Shown here one piece after another: positions 1 through 5,354 of a DNA stretch of 5,976 nucleotides. The DNA comes from Ahrensia sp. (GTDB lineage: Bacteria > Pseudomonadota > Alphaproteobacteria > Rhizobiales > Rhizobiaceae). Below the pieces are notes generated by a model, which saw nothing but the letters and a program-made list of their open reading frames with translations, had not been told where the DNA came from and made no database searches. The stretch is taken from assembly GCA_024639025.1 (NCBI GenBank), contig JAHEJF010000137.1, positions 1 through 5,976 on the forward strand, given 5' to 3'. Each line of letters begins with the position of its first letter. The stretch's first letter is position 1. A program made the translations under genes and the position numbers.

Positions 1-237
1 GGTTTAGCGACCGGCATCATGACAACGATTGGTGGACTGGGTCACGCATTACCCTATTTGATCCCGCATTTCTGGACAGCCACCATCATTGCATTCGTTC
101 TGGTTGGCGTTGAATTGCTGGCGATCACCTGGATTCAAAACAAGTTCATGGAAACGCCATGGAGTCGGGCAATCTTCCAGGTGATGCTGGGGGGTGTTTT
201 GGTATTTGCAGCTGGCATGCTCATTGGCAACGCCTGA
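1..237 (+). CDS. mbfA: MbfA-like membrane ferritin/VIT-family protein, C-terminal fragment
   Basis: The frame is open from base 1 to a TGA at 235-237, giving 78 residues whose start lies left of the window. Two hydrophobic segments are visible, about residues 25-45 (starting FWTATIIAFV) and 57-76 (QVMLGGVLVFAAGMLIG), joined by a short loop carrying YMETP-like 'FMETPWSR'. The preceding stretch GGLGHALPYLIP, with this pair of helices, resembles the end of the VIT/CCC1-like membrane domain of rhizobial MbfA. In that family an N-terminal ferritin-like di-iron domain is fused to a vacuolar-iron-transporter-like domain in the inner membrane, and it exports iron and protects against iron and peroxide stress. 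The ferritin domain and promoter are outside the window, so a stand-alone VIT protein cannot be excluded. The gene converges on the minus-strand protease gene with only 9 bases between the stop codons. The family assignment is from remembered similarity, not a search. Confidence 0.72.
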   Translation, partial: GLATGIMTTIGGLGHALPYLIPHFWTATIIAFVLVGVELLAITWIQNKFMETPWSRAIFQVMLGGVLVFAAGMLIGNA

Positions 238-246
238 TGCAGCCTT

Positions 247-867
247 CTATTTGGCTTTCTCGACCGAGCCAACCACCGTCATATCGGTTGTCTTGATCGA
301 CACCCAATGACCGGCATGGCGTTCAGACTGACGCTTGAGATATTTATACGGTGTCTGCTCCCACGCACGTACCTGACTGGTCAGATTATCAAGGATGAAG
401 TCTCCACGATCCGTGCGCACTGTCAGCACGGCATGTCCCTCGCCATTGGGGCGGCGGGCAACCGTGATCAGCAAGGCTGAGGGTGAAACGCCCTCATTGA
501 TTAGCAATTGCCGTTTCAACAAGACATAGTCTTCGCAATCACCGGCGGCATCTGGAAATGTCCAAACCTCTTCCCTTCCGAAAATATCAAAATCGCTTCT
601 TGGCTCGATGACCATGTTGACGGCTGAATTGATATTGACGATCGAAGTCCAGATCTCCTTGGTCAGTTTGACCGGATCGAAACTGACACCGCGCTGCTGA
701 CGGCATTCATCGGCATAAGCGAGGCAAAACTCATAGTGACCAATGGGCTGCGACGTCAGTTTTCCGGTAATCATAGCTGAGCTGCCGGTCGCGGAAGATG
801 GCACTGTTGAAAAGGCCAGCAGTCCAAGTGCCGATACAACGCACCCTCGCTTCAAAACTCTTGCCAT
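247..867 (-). CDS. Secreted transglutaminase-like cysteine peptidase (BTLCP family, PF06035/LapG-related)
   Basis: The protein is 206 residues from the ATG at 865-867. This ATG has a well-placed GGAAG seven bases upstream; an in-frame GTG at 889-891 would add eight residues but has no Shine-Dalgarno match. The N terminus is a signal peptide: basic MARVLKR, hydrophobic core about residues 9-22, likely cleavage near SSATG. The catalytic triad of the bacterial transglutaminase-like cysteine proteinase family is readable: Cys111 in GDCEDYVLLKR, His145 in GEGHAVLTV and Asp160 in FILDNL. Acidic residues next to the cysteine (E112, D113) sit where LapG-type members bind calcium. Cys48 and Cys55 (FCLAYADEC) could form a disulfide, consistent with periplasmic location. 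LapG itself cleaves the N terminus of large adhesins under c-di-GMP control, but most rhizobial members have no known substrate. No lapD or adhesin gene is in this window, so the substrate is unknown. CtrA-type sites lie just upstream. Confidence 0.88.
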   Translation of the reverse strand: MARVLKRGCVVSALGLLAFSTVPSSATGSSAMITGKLTSQPIGHYEFCLAYADECRQQRGVSFDPVKLTKEIWTSIVNINSAVNMVIEPRSDFDIFGREEVWTFPDAAGDCEDYVLLKRQLLINEGVSPSALLITVARRPNGEGHAVLTVRTDRGDFILDNLTSQVRAWEQTPYKYLKRQSERHAGHWVSIKTTDMTVVGSVEKAK

Positions 868-874
868 TACACGA

Positions 875-885
875 CTTCCACCCTT
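875..885 (-). promoter_or_regulatory. Ribosome binding site that decides the BTLCP start
   Basis: On the minus strand the sequence reads AAGGGTGGAAG, then seven bases (TCGTGTA), then ATG at 865-867. GGAAG at this spacing supports the ATG over the GTG eight codons upstream, which has no purine-rich match before it. Confidence 0.6.
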
Positions 886-894
886 ACGCACTGA

Positions 895-913
895 TTAACG
901 AAGAGTTAACCAT
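895..913 (+). promoter_or_regulatory. Putative full CtrA box upstream of the BTLCP gene
   Basis: The plus strand reads TTAACGAAGAGTTAACCAT: TTAA at 895-898, seven bases, then TTAA at 906-909 extended to TTAACCAT. This matches the alphaproteobacterial CtrA consensus TTAA-N7-TTAA exactly, and the second half also matches the extended octamer TTAACCAT. It lies 28-46 bases upstream of the BTLCP start codon, where a regulator could overlap the promoter core or the start of transcription. Occupancy is inference. Confidence 0.5.
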
Positions 914-958
914 CGACGGATGGCAAAAACAACATCGCGCCACAGGTCAGATGCTAAT

Positions 959-966
959 ATGGTTAA
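959..966 (-). promoter_or_regulatory. Putative CtrA half-site (TTAACCAT)
   Basis: The minus strand carries an exact TTAACCAT octamer 46 bases further upstream of the full CtrA box, in the same intergenic region. A single octamer can occur by chance in AT-containing DNA; the nearby full box is what makes it notable. Confidence 0.33.
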
Positions 967-985
967 GTGAGAGCGGCGCAAGCGC

Positions 986-1013
986 GCAAAATCTGCCAAT
1001 CCGTTGATCGGCA
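986..1013 (-). terminator. Probable intrinsic terminator of phaZ
   Basis: On the minus strand, 36 bases past the phaZ stop, the sequence TGCCGATC-AACG-GATTGGCA forms an eight-pair stem (one G-U) with a four-base loop at 994-1013. It is followed by GATTTTG, a short U tract. Stem, tight loop and U run together fit a Rho-independent terminator in the phaZ direction. The U tract is short, so termination may be partial. Confidence 0.55.
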
Positions 1014-1023
1014 AATCCCTTTA

Positions 1024-1038
1024 ATAACAATGTGTTAT
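1024..1038. repeat. Perfect 15-base inverted repeat downstream of phaZ
   Basis: ATAACA-ATG-TGTTAT is a perfect six-base inverted repeat with a three-base centre, starting 11 bases past the phaZ stop codon. A second small palindrome, GGGAA-A-TTCCC at 1039-1049, abuts it and runs into the stop codon. The position suggests a 3'-end RNA hairpin upstream of the main terminator; a protein-binding palindrome is the alternative. AT-rich pairing makes the hairpin weak. Confidence 0.35.
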
Positions 1039-1048
1039 GGGAAATTCC

Positions 1049-2317
1049 CTAGGAAACTGCGCGCAATTTTGGTTTTGCAGGCTTGCGGCTTTGGGCCGCT
1101 GTCTGCATGAATTTGAGCATCTTGGGGGCGCATTCATTTCTGAAACGCGAGCCGTTGAACACGCCATAGTGTCCCACATCGGGCTGCTCGTAGTGAAATT
1201 TCAGGCTTTCAGGAATGTTCGGGCACAAATCCAGCGCCGCCTCTGTTTGCCCGCGACCGGTAATATCGTCGTTTTCACCTTCAATGGTGAACAGTGCAAC
1301 ATTGCGAATAGCACCCAAATCAACCAGTTCGCCGCGATGTTCAAGCGTGCCGTTAGCAAGTGCATGATCGATGAACACGACTTGGATTGTCTGGAGATAA
1401 AACTCAGCGGTCAAATCCATGACGGCGAGGTACTCATCGTAGAAATCACGGTGGCGCTCGGCACTGTCACCATCATCGCGCACCATGTGCATGAAGAAGT
1501 CCTTCTGGGCAATCATGTGGCGATCAAGGTTCATCGACATGAAGCCGGTCAGCTGAAGGAAACCGGGATAAACCTTGCGACCATAGCCGGCGTTGGGGAA
1601 CGGCACGTCCATGGTTACATTATCGGCAAACCAATCTAGATCTTTCTCCTCAGCCAGCTCATTGACGGCAGTTGGATTGCGGCGCGTGTCGATTGGCCCG
1701 CCCATCAGTGTCATGGATGCGGGTGCATTGGGGTCACCGTGCTTCTCCATGACCGCAACAGCAGCCAGAACAGGCACGGATGGCTGGCAAACACCAACAA
1801 TATGCGTATCAGGACCCAGACGGGTCATCATCTCAATCAGATAATCGATATAGTCTGACAGGTCGAATTGTCCGTCAGAAACCGGAACAGTACGCGCATC
1901 CACCCAATCGGTGATGTAGACCTCAGCATCGGGAAGAAAGCGTTCGACCGTGCCGCGCAGAAGTGTGGCGTAGTGGCCAGACATGGGGGCAACCAGCAAT
2001 ATCTTCGGCTGATCGGCAATCGGCCGATCCAATGCGCGCTCAAAGTGGATCAATTTGCAAAAGGGCTTTTCCCAGACCACAGCTTCGCTCACCGCCACTT
2101 CTTCACCGTCTATGATGGTGGCATCGATTCCAAATTCGGGTTTTGCATAGCGCCGGGTGGAGCGCTCGAAAACTTCAGTCCAAGCGGCCATTGTTCGTCC
2201 AAAATCAGTCCGAGAGATCGGATTGATGGGATTTCGATAGAACATACCCGTTGCGTGGGCTACTGAACGCCATGGCTGAATGAGCGCATGGTTCAACTCG
2301 TAGAACTTATAGAACAT
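1049..2317 (-). CDS. phaZ: Intracellular polyhydroxyalkanoate (PHB) depolymerase
   Basis: This 422-residue protein is close to the usual length of the intracellular PHA depolymerase family (TIGR01849, with a PF06850-type C-terminal region). It hydrolyses native PHB granules in the cytoplasm to 3-hydroxybutyrate monomers and oligomers, mobilising stored carbon. The N terminus MFYKFYELNHALIQPWR and the segment FYRNPINPISRTDFGR are typical. It is an alpha/beta-hydrolase in which cysteine replaces serine as nucleophile: Cys177 in GVCQPS. The acid is probably Asp350 or Asp351 in EGENDDITG, and the base His383 in VGHYGVFNGSRF. There is no signal peptide, as expected for a cytosolic enzyme, and the C terminus is basic (RKPAKPKLR). 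The ATG at 2315-2317 is preceded nine bases upstream by GGGGA. The gene stands alone between two intergenic gaps, with its own terminator and no phaC, phaR or phasin gene in view. Length and motifs are intact. Confidence 0.94.
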   Translation of the reverse strand: MFYKFYELNHALIQPWRSVAHATGMFYRNPINPISRTDFGRTMAAWTEVFERSTRRYAKPEFGIDATIIDGEEVAVSEAVVWEKPFCKLIHFERALDRPIADQPKILLVAPMSGHYATLLRGTVERFLPDAEVYITDWVDARTVPVSDGQFDLSDYIDYLIEMMTRLGPDTHIVGVCQPSVPVLAAVAVMEKHGDPNAPASMTLMGGPIDTRRNPTAVNELAEEKDLDWFADNVTMDVPFPNAGYGRKVYPGFLQLTGFMSMNLDRHMIAQKDFFMHMVRDDGDSAERHRDFYDEYLAVMDLTAEFYLQTIQVVFIDHALANGTLEHRGELVDLGAIRNVALFTIEGENDDITGRGQTEAALDLCPNIPESLKFHYEQPDVGHYGVFNGSRFRNECAPKMLKFMQTAAQSRKPAKPKLRAVS

Positions 2318-2398
2318 TATTCTTAGTCCCCGTTTTCACCTGTAATGTCCCTCCCCAGACACAAAACAAGTGATTTGCTTTTCATTACAATGACATGA

Positions 2399-2407
2399 TG
2401 CACTGCA
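2399..2407. promoter_or_regulatory. TGC-rich palindrome upstream of phaZ, possible operator
   Basis: TGCA-C-TGCA is a perfect four-base inverted repeat about 80-90 bases upstream of the phaZ start. PHA-cycle regulators of the PhaR type are described as binding TGC-rich sequences, which is the only reason to link it to phaZ. No convincing -35/-10 pair could be picked out in 2318-2450, so the phaZ promoter is not assigned. Chance occurrence is quite possible. Confidence 0.2.
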
Positions 2408-2437
2408 AAATCAACCAAACCATGGCTTAATTTGGTT
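2403..2437 (-). terminator. Weak terminator-like hairpin after the GNAT pseudogene
   Basis: On the minus strand AACCAAA (2437-2431) pairs with TTTGGTT (2419-2413) around an 11-base loop, followed by GATTTTGC. It lies 14 bases past the last stop of the dnaJ-to-GNAT series, the right place to end that transcript. Only two of seven pairs are G-C and the U run is four bases, so it would be weak. Confidence 0.33.
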
Positions 2438-2450
2438 AAAAAACCCGATT

Positions 2451-2962
2451 CTACAACTTTCGTATCATTAAAACCCGGGTCGAATCGTCCACTCCGTACG
2501 GGATTTCAGACAAAAACCTCTGTTTGAGAGGATCCGGCGCATTGGATGAATCAATCGCCACAAAACCAAATTTTTCATAAAATGGCGCGTTGAAGGGAAT
2601 ATCTCTGAAAGTCGACAGTGCAGCGGCACCATAGTGCGCCCAATTTGCGTAGTCGATCACCGCACCGAGCAGCGCCTTGCCCAAACCCATTCAGGAACAG
2701 GCACGATGCACCGCCATTTGGTCGAGCCAATAGACACCATCCAAATCGCCGGCGACAGCGAAACCCGCAGGCCTATCGTCTGGTCGGCCATCGCCCAAAC
2801 CTGTTTGGATTCCAACATCGTCGAGAATTGTTGGATCGGAACGGTACCAAATTCGACCTCTGGGAGCCACGGTGCGAACATGGCATTGGCAGCATTATGG
2901 ATCTGCCGAAGCCGTTCTGTCTCACCCTCTTTCATGCCGCGTCGAATAAAGCCTTCCGGCAA
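2451..2962 (-). pseudogene. GNAT family N-acetyltransferase, broken by a frameshift and an in-frame stop
   Basis: Three pieces read as one GNAT protein of about 170 residues. The first 64 codons from a TTG at 2960-2962 give GMKEGETERLRQIHNAANAMF..., ending DQTIG at 2771. Homology then continues one frame over as PAGFAVAGDLDGVYWLDQMAVHRACS (2771-2694), implying loss of one base (or gain of two) near 2769-2776. A TGA at 2691-2693 interrupts this frame, immediately followed by ATG and MGLGKALLGAVIDYANWAHYGAAAL...FYEKFGFVAI. The TGA falls in the acetyl-CoA pyrophosphate-binding loop (normally Q/R-x-x-G-x-G/A, here S-stop-M-G-L-G). Intact GNATs transfer acetyl from acetyl-CoA to amines; the substrate here cannot be told. 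The 79-residue downstream piece has its own ATG (2688-2690) but lacks the first strands and half the cofactor loop, so activity is doubtful. Two separate lesions favour a true pseudogene over a sequencing error. The TTG start is uncertain; ATG 2933-2935 is an alternative. It follows the DUF1330 gene by 23 bases. Confidence 0.82.
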
Positions 2963-2985
2963 ATCGAACTTTGTGCCAGGCAGGG

Positions 2986-3273
2986 TCAGGCGCCTTCGAT
3001 CACGATCAATTCGCCACTTGAAAGCTCTTGCCGAATTTTTCTGGCAGCGGTGTATGTGTCGGATTCATAGCAGGCCATCGCTGCTTCAACCGACTCAAAC
3101 TCAATGACAACATTGCGGCTTCTGAAATCACCCTCATTGGCAGCGATTGTGCCGCCGCGCACCAGGAATTTTGCGCCAAATTCCTTGTAGGCTGGCGTCG
3201 CAGCTTCAATATATTCGTGGTAACGGTCCTGATTGTGGACGTCCAGGCGCACGATCCAGTATCCCTTTGGCAT
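2986..3273 (-). CDS. DUF1330 domain protein
   Basis: This 95-residue protein matches the small DUF1330 family in length and pattern, a dimeric alpha/beta-barrel (ferredoxin-like) fold of unknown biochemical function. Visible family features are YWIVRLDVHNQDRYHEY near the N terminus, FGAKFLVRGG at about 32-41, RNVVIEFESVEAAMACYES at about 53-71 and YTAARKIRQ at 74-82. There is no signal peptide or membrane segment, so it should be cytosolic. The ATG at 3271-3273 has GGGAG six bases upstream (3280-3284), a strong ribosome binding site. It starts 17 bases after the pyrF stop, so it is probably co-transcribed with pyrF. The adjacency gives no firm functional clue. Confidence 0.9.
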   Translation of the reverse strand: MPKGYWIVRLDVHNQDRYHEYIEAATPAYKEFGAKFLVRGGTIAANEGDFRSRNVVIEFESVEAAMACYESDTYTAARKIRQELSSGELIVIEGA

Positions 3274-3286
3274 GTCTTTCTCCCAA

Positions 3287-3300
3287 GGCGCTACAGCGCC
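3287..3300 (-). repeat. Perfect hairpin over the pyrF stop codon
   Basis: GGCGC-TGTA-GCGCC on the minus strand is a perfect five-pair all-G/C stem with a four-base loop. The pyrF stop (3291-3293) spans one stem base and two loop bases, and the hairpin ends two bases before the DUF1330 ribosome binding site. There is no U tract, so it is not an intrinsic terminator. It could stabilise or process the mRNA between the two genes, or simply be chance in coding DNA. Confidence 0.35.
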
Positions 3301-3986
3301 GATTGTATCTGTTCCAGTATTTGTGTTGCTGCCGACTTTCTGTCTGGCGAAGCAACGATTGGTCGGCCCACAACCAGATGGCTGGCACCTGCTTTGATCG
3401 CATCGGCGGGCGTGACCACGCGTTTCTGATCACCAGCATCGCTGCCTGCAGGGCGAATCCCCGGCGTTACAACCGCCATGTCCGGACCGACAATCTCTCG
3501 CACCGTTTCCGCCTCGGCGGCTGAACAAACTATTCCGCCCATCCCGGCATGGACGGCTTGTCGCGCCCGCTTGAGCACCAATGTTGCCGGGTCATCATGA
3601 TAGCCGGCCGCGCTGAGATCCTGTTCATCCATGGAGGTCAAGACTGTCACCCCCAACAGGCACAAGTCGGACCCTTTGGCTGCAGACACAGCGGCCTGCA
3701 TGGCTTTTGGGTACGCATGCAGGGTGAGCATATCAACGCCCAGCTTAACTGCGCCTTCCACACCTTTGGCAATAGTGTTGTCGATATCGAGCAGTTTCAT
3801 ATCGAGGAATACAGATTTACCTGAAGCTTTGAGCTCGCGCGCCAGGTCCAGGCCGCCAACAAAGGCGAGCTGGTAGCCGATCTTGTAAAACGATACGCTG
3901 TCCGCAAGGCTTTCGACGATTCCTGATGCCTGCTGGACAGTGGGCACATCCAAAGCGACAATGAGACGGGAATTGGCTTCTGGCAA
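3291..3986 (-). CDS. pyrF: Orotidine 5'-phosphate decarboxylase
   Basis: PyrF decarboxylates OMP to UMP, the last step of de novo UMP synthesis, as a cytosolic dimer with a TIM barrel. From the TTG at 3984-3986 the protein is 231 residues, normal for bacterial PyrF, and begins [17 protein letters not shown]. Residues in place: Asp13 in ALDVP, Lys35 in YKIG, the catalytic D-x-K-x-x-D of [12 protein letters not shown] (Asp62, Lys64, Asp67), TPGIR at 174-178, GDQKR at 185-189 and the phosphate-binding VVGRPI at 205-210. The start is a judgement: the frame stays open to a TTG at 4050-4052 (253 residues), but that adds an atypical tail without a ribosome site, whereas TTG 3984-3986 has CGGAG six bases upstream. 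The gene follows the flavoprotein gene by about 78 bases and precedes DUF1330 by 17. No sign of damage. Confidence 0.93.
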   Translation of the reverse strand: MPEANSRLIVALDVPTVQQASGIVESLADSVSFYKIGYQLAFVGGLDLARELKASGKSVFLDMKLLDIDNTIAKGVEGAVKLGVDMLTLHAYPKAMQAAVSAAKGSDLCLLGVTVLTSMDEQDLSAAGYHDDPATLVLKRARQAVHAGMGGIVCSAAEAETVREIVGPDMAVVTPGIRPAGSDAGDQKRVVTPADAIKAGASHLVVGRPIVASPDRKSAATQILEQIQSAL

Positions 3987-3992
3987 TGCTGG

Positions 3993-3997
3993 CTCCG
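3993..3997 (-). promoter_or_regulatory. Ribosome binding site that decides the pyrF start
   Basis: CGGAG on the minus strand ends six bases before TTG 3984-3986. This supports the shorter 231-residue PyrF rather than the 253-residue reading from TTG 4050-4052, which has no purine-rich sequence at the right distance. Confidence 0.5.
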
Positions 3998-4064
3998 ACC
4001 TAATGTAGATTTTGCGTTGGGATCCAATCGCACAACCAATTATCAGGTTCAAGGCAAACAGGGA

Positions 4065-4649
4065 TTATCCCCTGCCCCTGCCTGCGGTAACCTGTTCCAA
4101 CAGTGCACGACAGGCATTTTGCAACAACTTCAATTGGCGCTCGTTTTTGGGCATGCCATTGTCATCAAAAGCTTCCCTGGCGCCTGAAATGGCGCATTGC
4201 TCGGTGACGATCTGTGCGCCGACATTCATCAGCACTGATCGCACATGATAAAGACCACGTACGCCGCCAAATGCACCGTTTGAAGCTGATCCCAAAGCAA
4301 CCACCAAACCCTGGTACGGCGTGAGCTGAACATTGCCGTCCGTCTTGGCAACCGACACCCAATCCAGCACGTTCTTGAGAAGAGGGGTGATCGAGGAATT
4401 GTATTCCGGACACGCAATAAAGGCGCCATCATGGGCTTGAAACAGCCGCGACAGCTTGACGGCTTCATCAGGCAGGCCTTCTTCGTTTTTCAGATCTTCA
4501 TCAAATATCGGCAGTGGATAATCAGCCAATGAGATCAGCGTGACCTCGGCTCCGGATTGTGCGAGCTGACTGACAGCCGCTTCGGCGAGTTGGCGATTAT
4601 ATGATCCGGTGCGAACCGATCCCGCAAAGACAATTATTTTGGCCGGCAT
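4065..4649 (-). CDS. NADPH-dependent FMN reductase family flavoprotein
   Basis: The 194-residue protein has a flavodoxin-like fold of the NADPH-dependent FMN reductase family (PF03358; relatives include YieF/ChrR-type quinone and chromate reductases). It starts IIVFAGSVRTGSYNRQLA (about residues 5-22), the FMN-phosphate-binding loop GSxRxxSxNxxL. PEYNSSITPLLKNVLDW at 81-97 is the characteristic second flavin-contacting and dimer region, and GSASNGAFGG lies at 120-129. Such enzymes use NAD(P)H to reduce FMN, quinones or metal oxyanions in the cytosol; the physiological substrate is not readable. I chose ATG 4647-4649; TTG 4659-4661 would add four residues (MSSS) without a better ribosome site. 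Only a weak GAG lies before the ATG. About 90 bases separate it from pmtA, the longest gap in this gene series, and that gap holds an inverted repeat. The C terminus is glycine/arginine rich (TAGRGRG). Confidence 0.92.
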   Translation of the reverse strand: MPAKIIVFAGSVRTGSYNRQLAEAAVSQLAQSGAEVTLISLADYPLPIFDEDLKNEEGLPDEAVKLSRLFQAHDGAFIACPEYNSSITPLLKNVLDWVSVAKTDGNVQLTPYQGLVVALGSASNGAFGGVRGLYHVRSVLMNVGAQIVTEQCAISGAREAFDDNGMPKNERQLKLLQNACRALLEQVTAGRGRG

Positions 4650-4679
4650 TGAACTACTCAACTGGTTGAACGCTTAGCG

Positions 4680-4729
4680 CAAATATAGTGCGCCAAATCA
4701 ATAATACAGGGCGAAGTGGCACATATTTG
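4680..4729 (-). repeat. Imperfect inverted repeat between pmtA and the flavoprotein gene
   Basis: On the minus strand CAAATATGTGCC (4729-4718) faces GGCGCACTATATTTG (4694-4680). The arms pair through CAAATAT and GTGC with one bulged base in the second arm, around a loop of about 23 bases. It begins 10 bases past the pmtA stop and ends 30 bases before the flavoprotein ATG. No U tract follows, so it is not a classical terminator. It may be an operator, an RNA processing hairpin, or partial attenuation. Confidence 0.4.
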
Positions 4730-4739
4730 ATTATTTGGG

Positions 4740-5354
4740 TCAGTGCGGTGCGCTGTAACGATAAGTCCAAACCCGGCTTGGTGGCAGGTTTCTGAGCACC
4801 CACCTGCTTTTTTCAACCAGTATGTCTGGATCGTTGATCTCAATTGGCGGTCTCGTCCCATATGAAAACTGCACCAGGGGCCGGCCGAGTGGCAGGCGTT
4901 TCAATGCGCCCTCCAGGAATTGCTGGCGCATCGCCCGATCAAAATTTAACAGCGGCAGCCCAGAAATCACGCAATCAAATTTTTGATCGCAATGCTCCCC
5001 CAGTGCCTCATCCAGTTCAAAAGCATTTCCTTCGATCACATGGGCCTGCGGCAAACGTGCACGAAGCTGTCGGCAGAACCGCGGATCATATTCAACCGCA
5101 AAAAGGTTTTTCTCGGCGACACCGTGATGAAGGATGGCATCGGTGATTGCACCGGTGCCCGGCCCTAGTTCCAAAACGGGCAATTTGGTTGGCCGGGTAA
5201 TATTGGAGGCCATCAATTCGGCCGTTTTACGCGACGTCGGCGCAACGGCACCAACGGTTTTTGGCGACTTGGCCAGCGCACCAATAAAGCGAACCTGCTC
5301 TATTACTTTGGCTGCCGGTGACGTTTTTTGTCGATGGGTATGCTTATTCGCCAA
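4740..5354 (-). CDS. pmtA: Phospholipid N-methyltransferase (Sinorhizobium-type PmtA)
   Basis: PmtA uses S-adenosylmethionine to methylate phosphatidylethanolamine stepwise to phosphatidylcholine at the inner membrane. The 204-residue protein has SAM motif [13 protein letters not shown] at 60-71, an acidic end of strand 2 (VEYD, Glu88) and GNAFEL at 109-114. [11 protein letters not shown] follows at 128-138 as motif IV, then [10 protein letters not shown] (157-166) and the closing [11 protein letters not shown]. The N-terminal [21 protein letters not shown] is typical of the soluble rhizobial PmtA type rather than the Rhodobacter type. No membrane helix is present; the basic N terminus ([10 protein letters not shown]) could touch acidic lipids. 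The only plausible start found is TTG 5352-5354, which lies inside the last codons of dnaJ and overlaps by 11 bases; AAGGA is 11 bases upstream. This suggests translational coupling to dnaJ. A dnaJ-pmtA neighbourhood is, as I recall, also seen in Bradyrhizobium. An rRNA-dimethylase-like (KsgA-like) methyltransferase is the main alternative, judged less likely. Confidence 0.87.
   Translation of the reverse strand: MANKHTHRQKTSPAAKVIEQVRFIGALAKSPKTVGAVAPTSRKTAELMASNITRPTKLPVLELGPGTGAITDAILHHGVAEKNLFAVEYDPRFCRQLRARLPQAHVIEGNAFELDEALGEHCDQKFDCVISGLPLLNFDRAMRQQFLEGALKRLPLGRPLVQFSYGTRPPIEINDPDILVEKSRWVLRNLPPSRVWTYRYSAPH

Noticed and set aside
241..272. Hairpins AGCC/GGCT and TTGGCT/AGCCAA at the mbfA-BTLCP convergent ends as a shared terminator
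   Set aside because: Stems are four to six pairs, lie within or at the edge of BTLCP coding sequence, and no U tract follows in either direction.
798..1007. Plus-strand open frame of 69 codons
   Set aside because: It is antisense to the BTLCP signal-peptide region and the intergenic control region, resembles no family and has no ribosome site.
1037..1639. Plus-strand open frame of 200 codons
   Set aside because: It lies wholly opposite phaZ, whose motifs are intact on the minus strand; it is an antisense shadow with no recognisable domain.
2427..2439. TTAA-N5-TTAA near the GNAT/phaZ gap as a CtrA box
   Set aside because: Spacing is five, not seven, and the sequence is explained by the AT-rich terminator-like hairpin.
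2691..2693. TGA in the GNAT gene as a recoded codon (selenocysteine or tryptophan)
   Set aside because: A separate frameshift upstream already breaks the gene, the position is normally Gly in the cofactor loop, and other genes here use TGA as a normal stop.
2618..3107. Two overlapping plus-strand open frames of 150-157 codons
   Set aside because: Both are antisense to the GNAT pseudogene and DUF1330, and the composition (Arg/His/Pro rich) is that of an out-of-frame reading.
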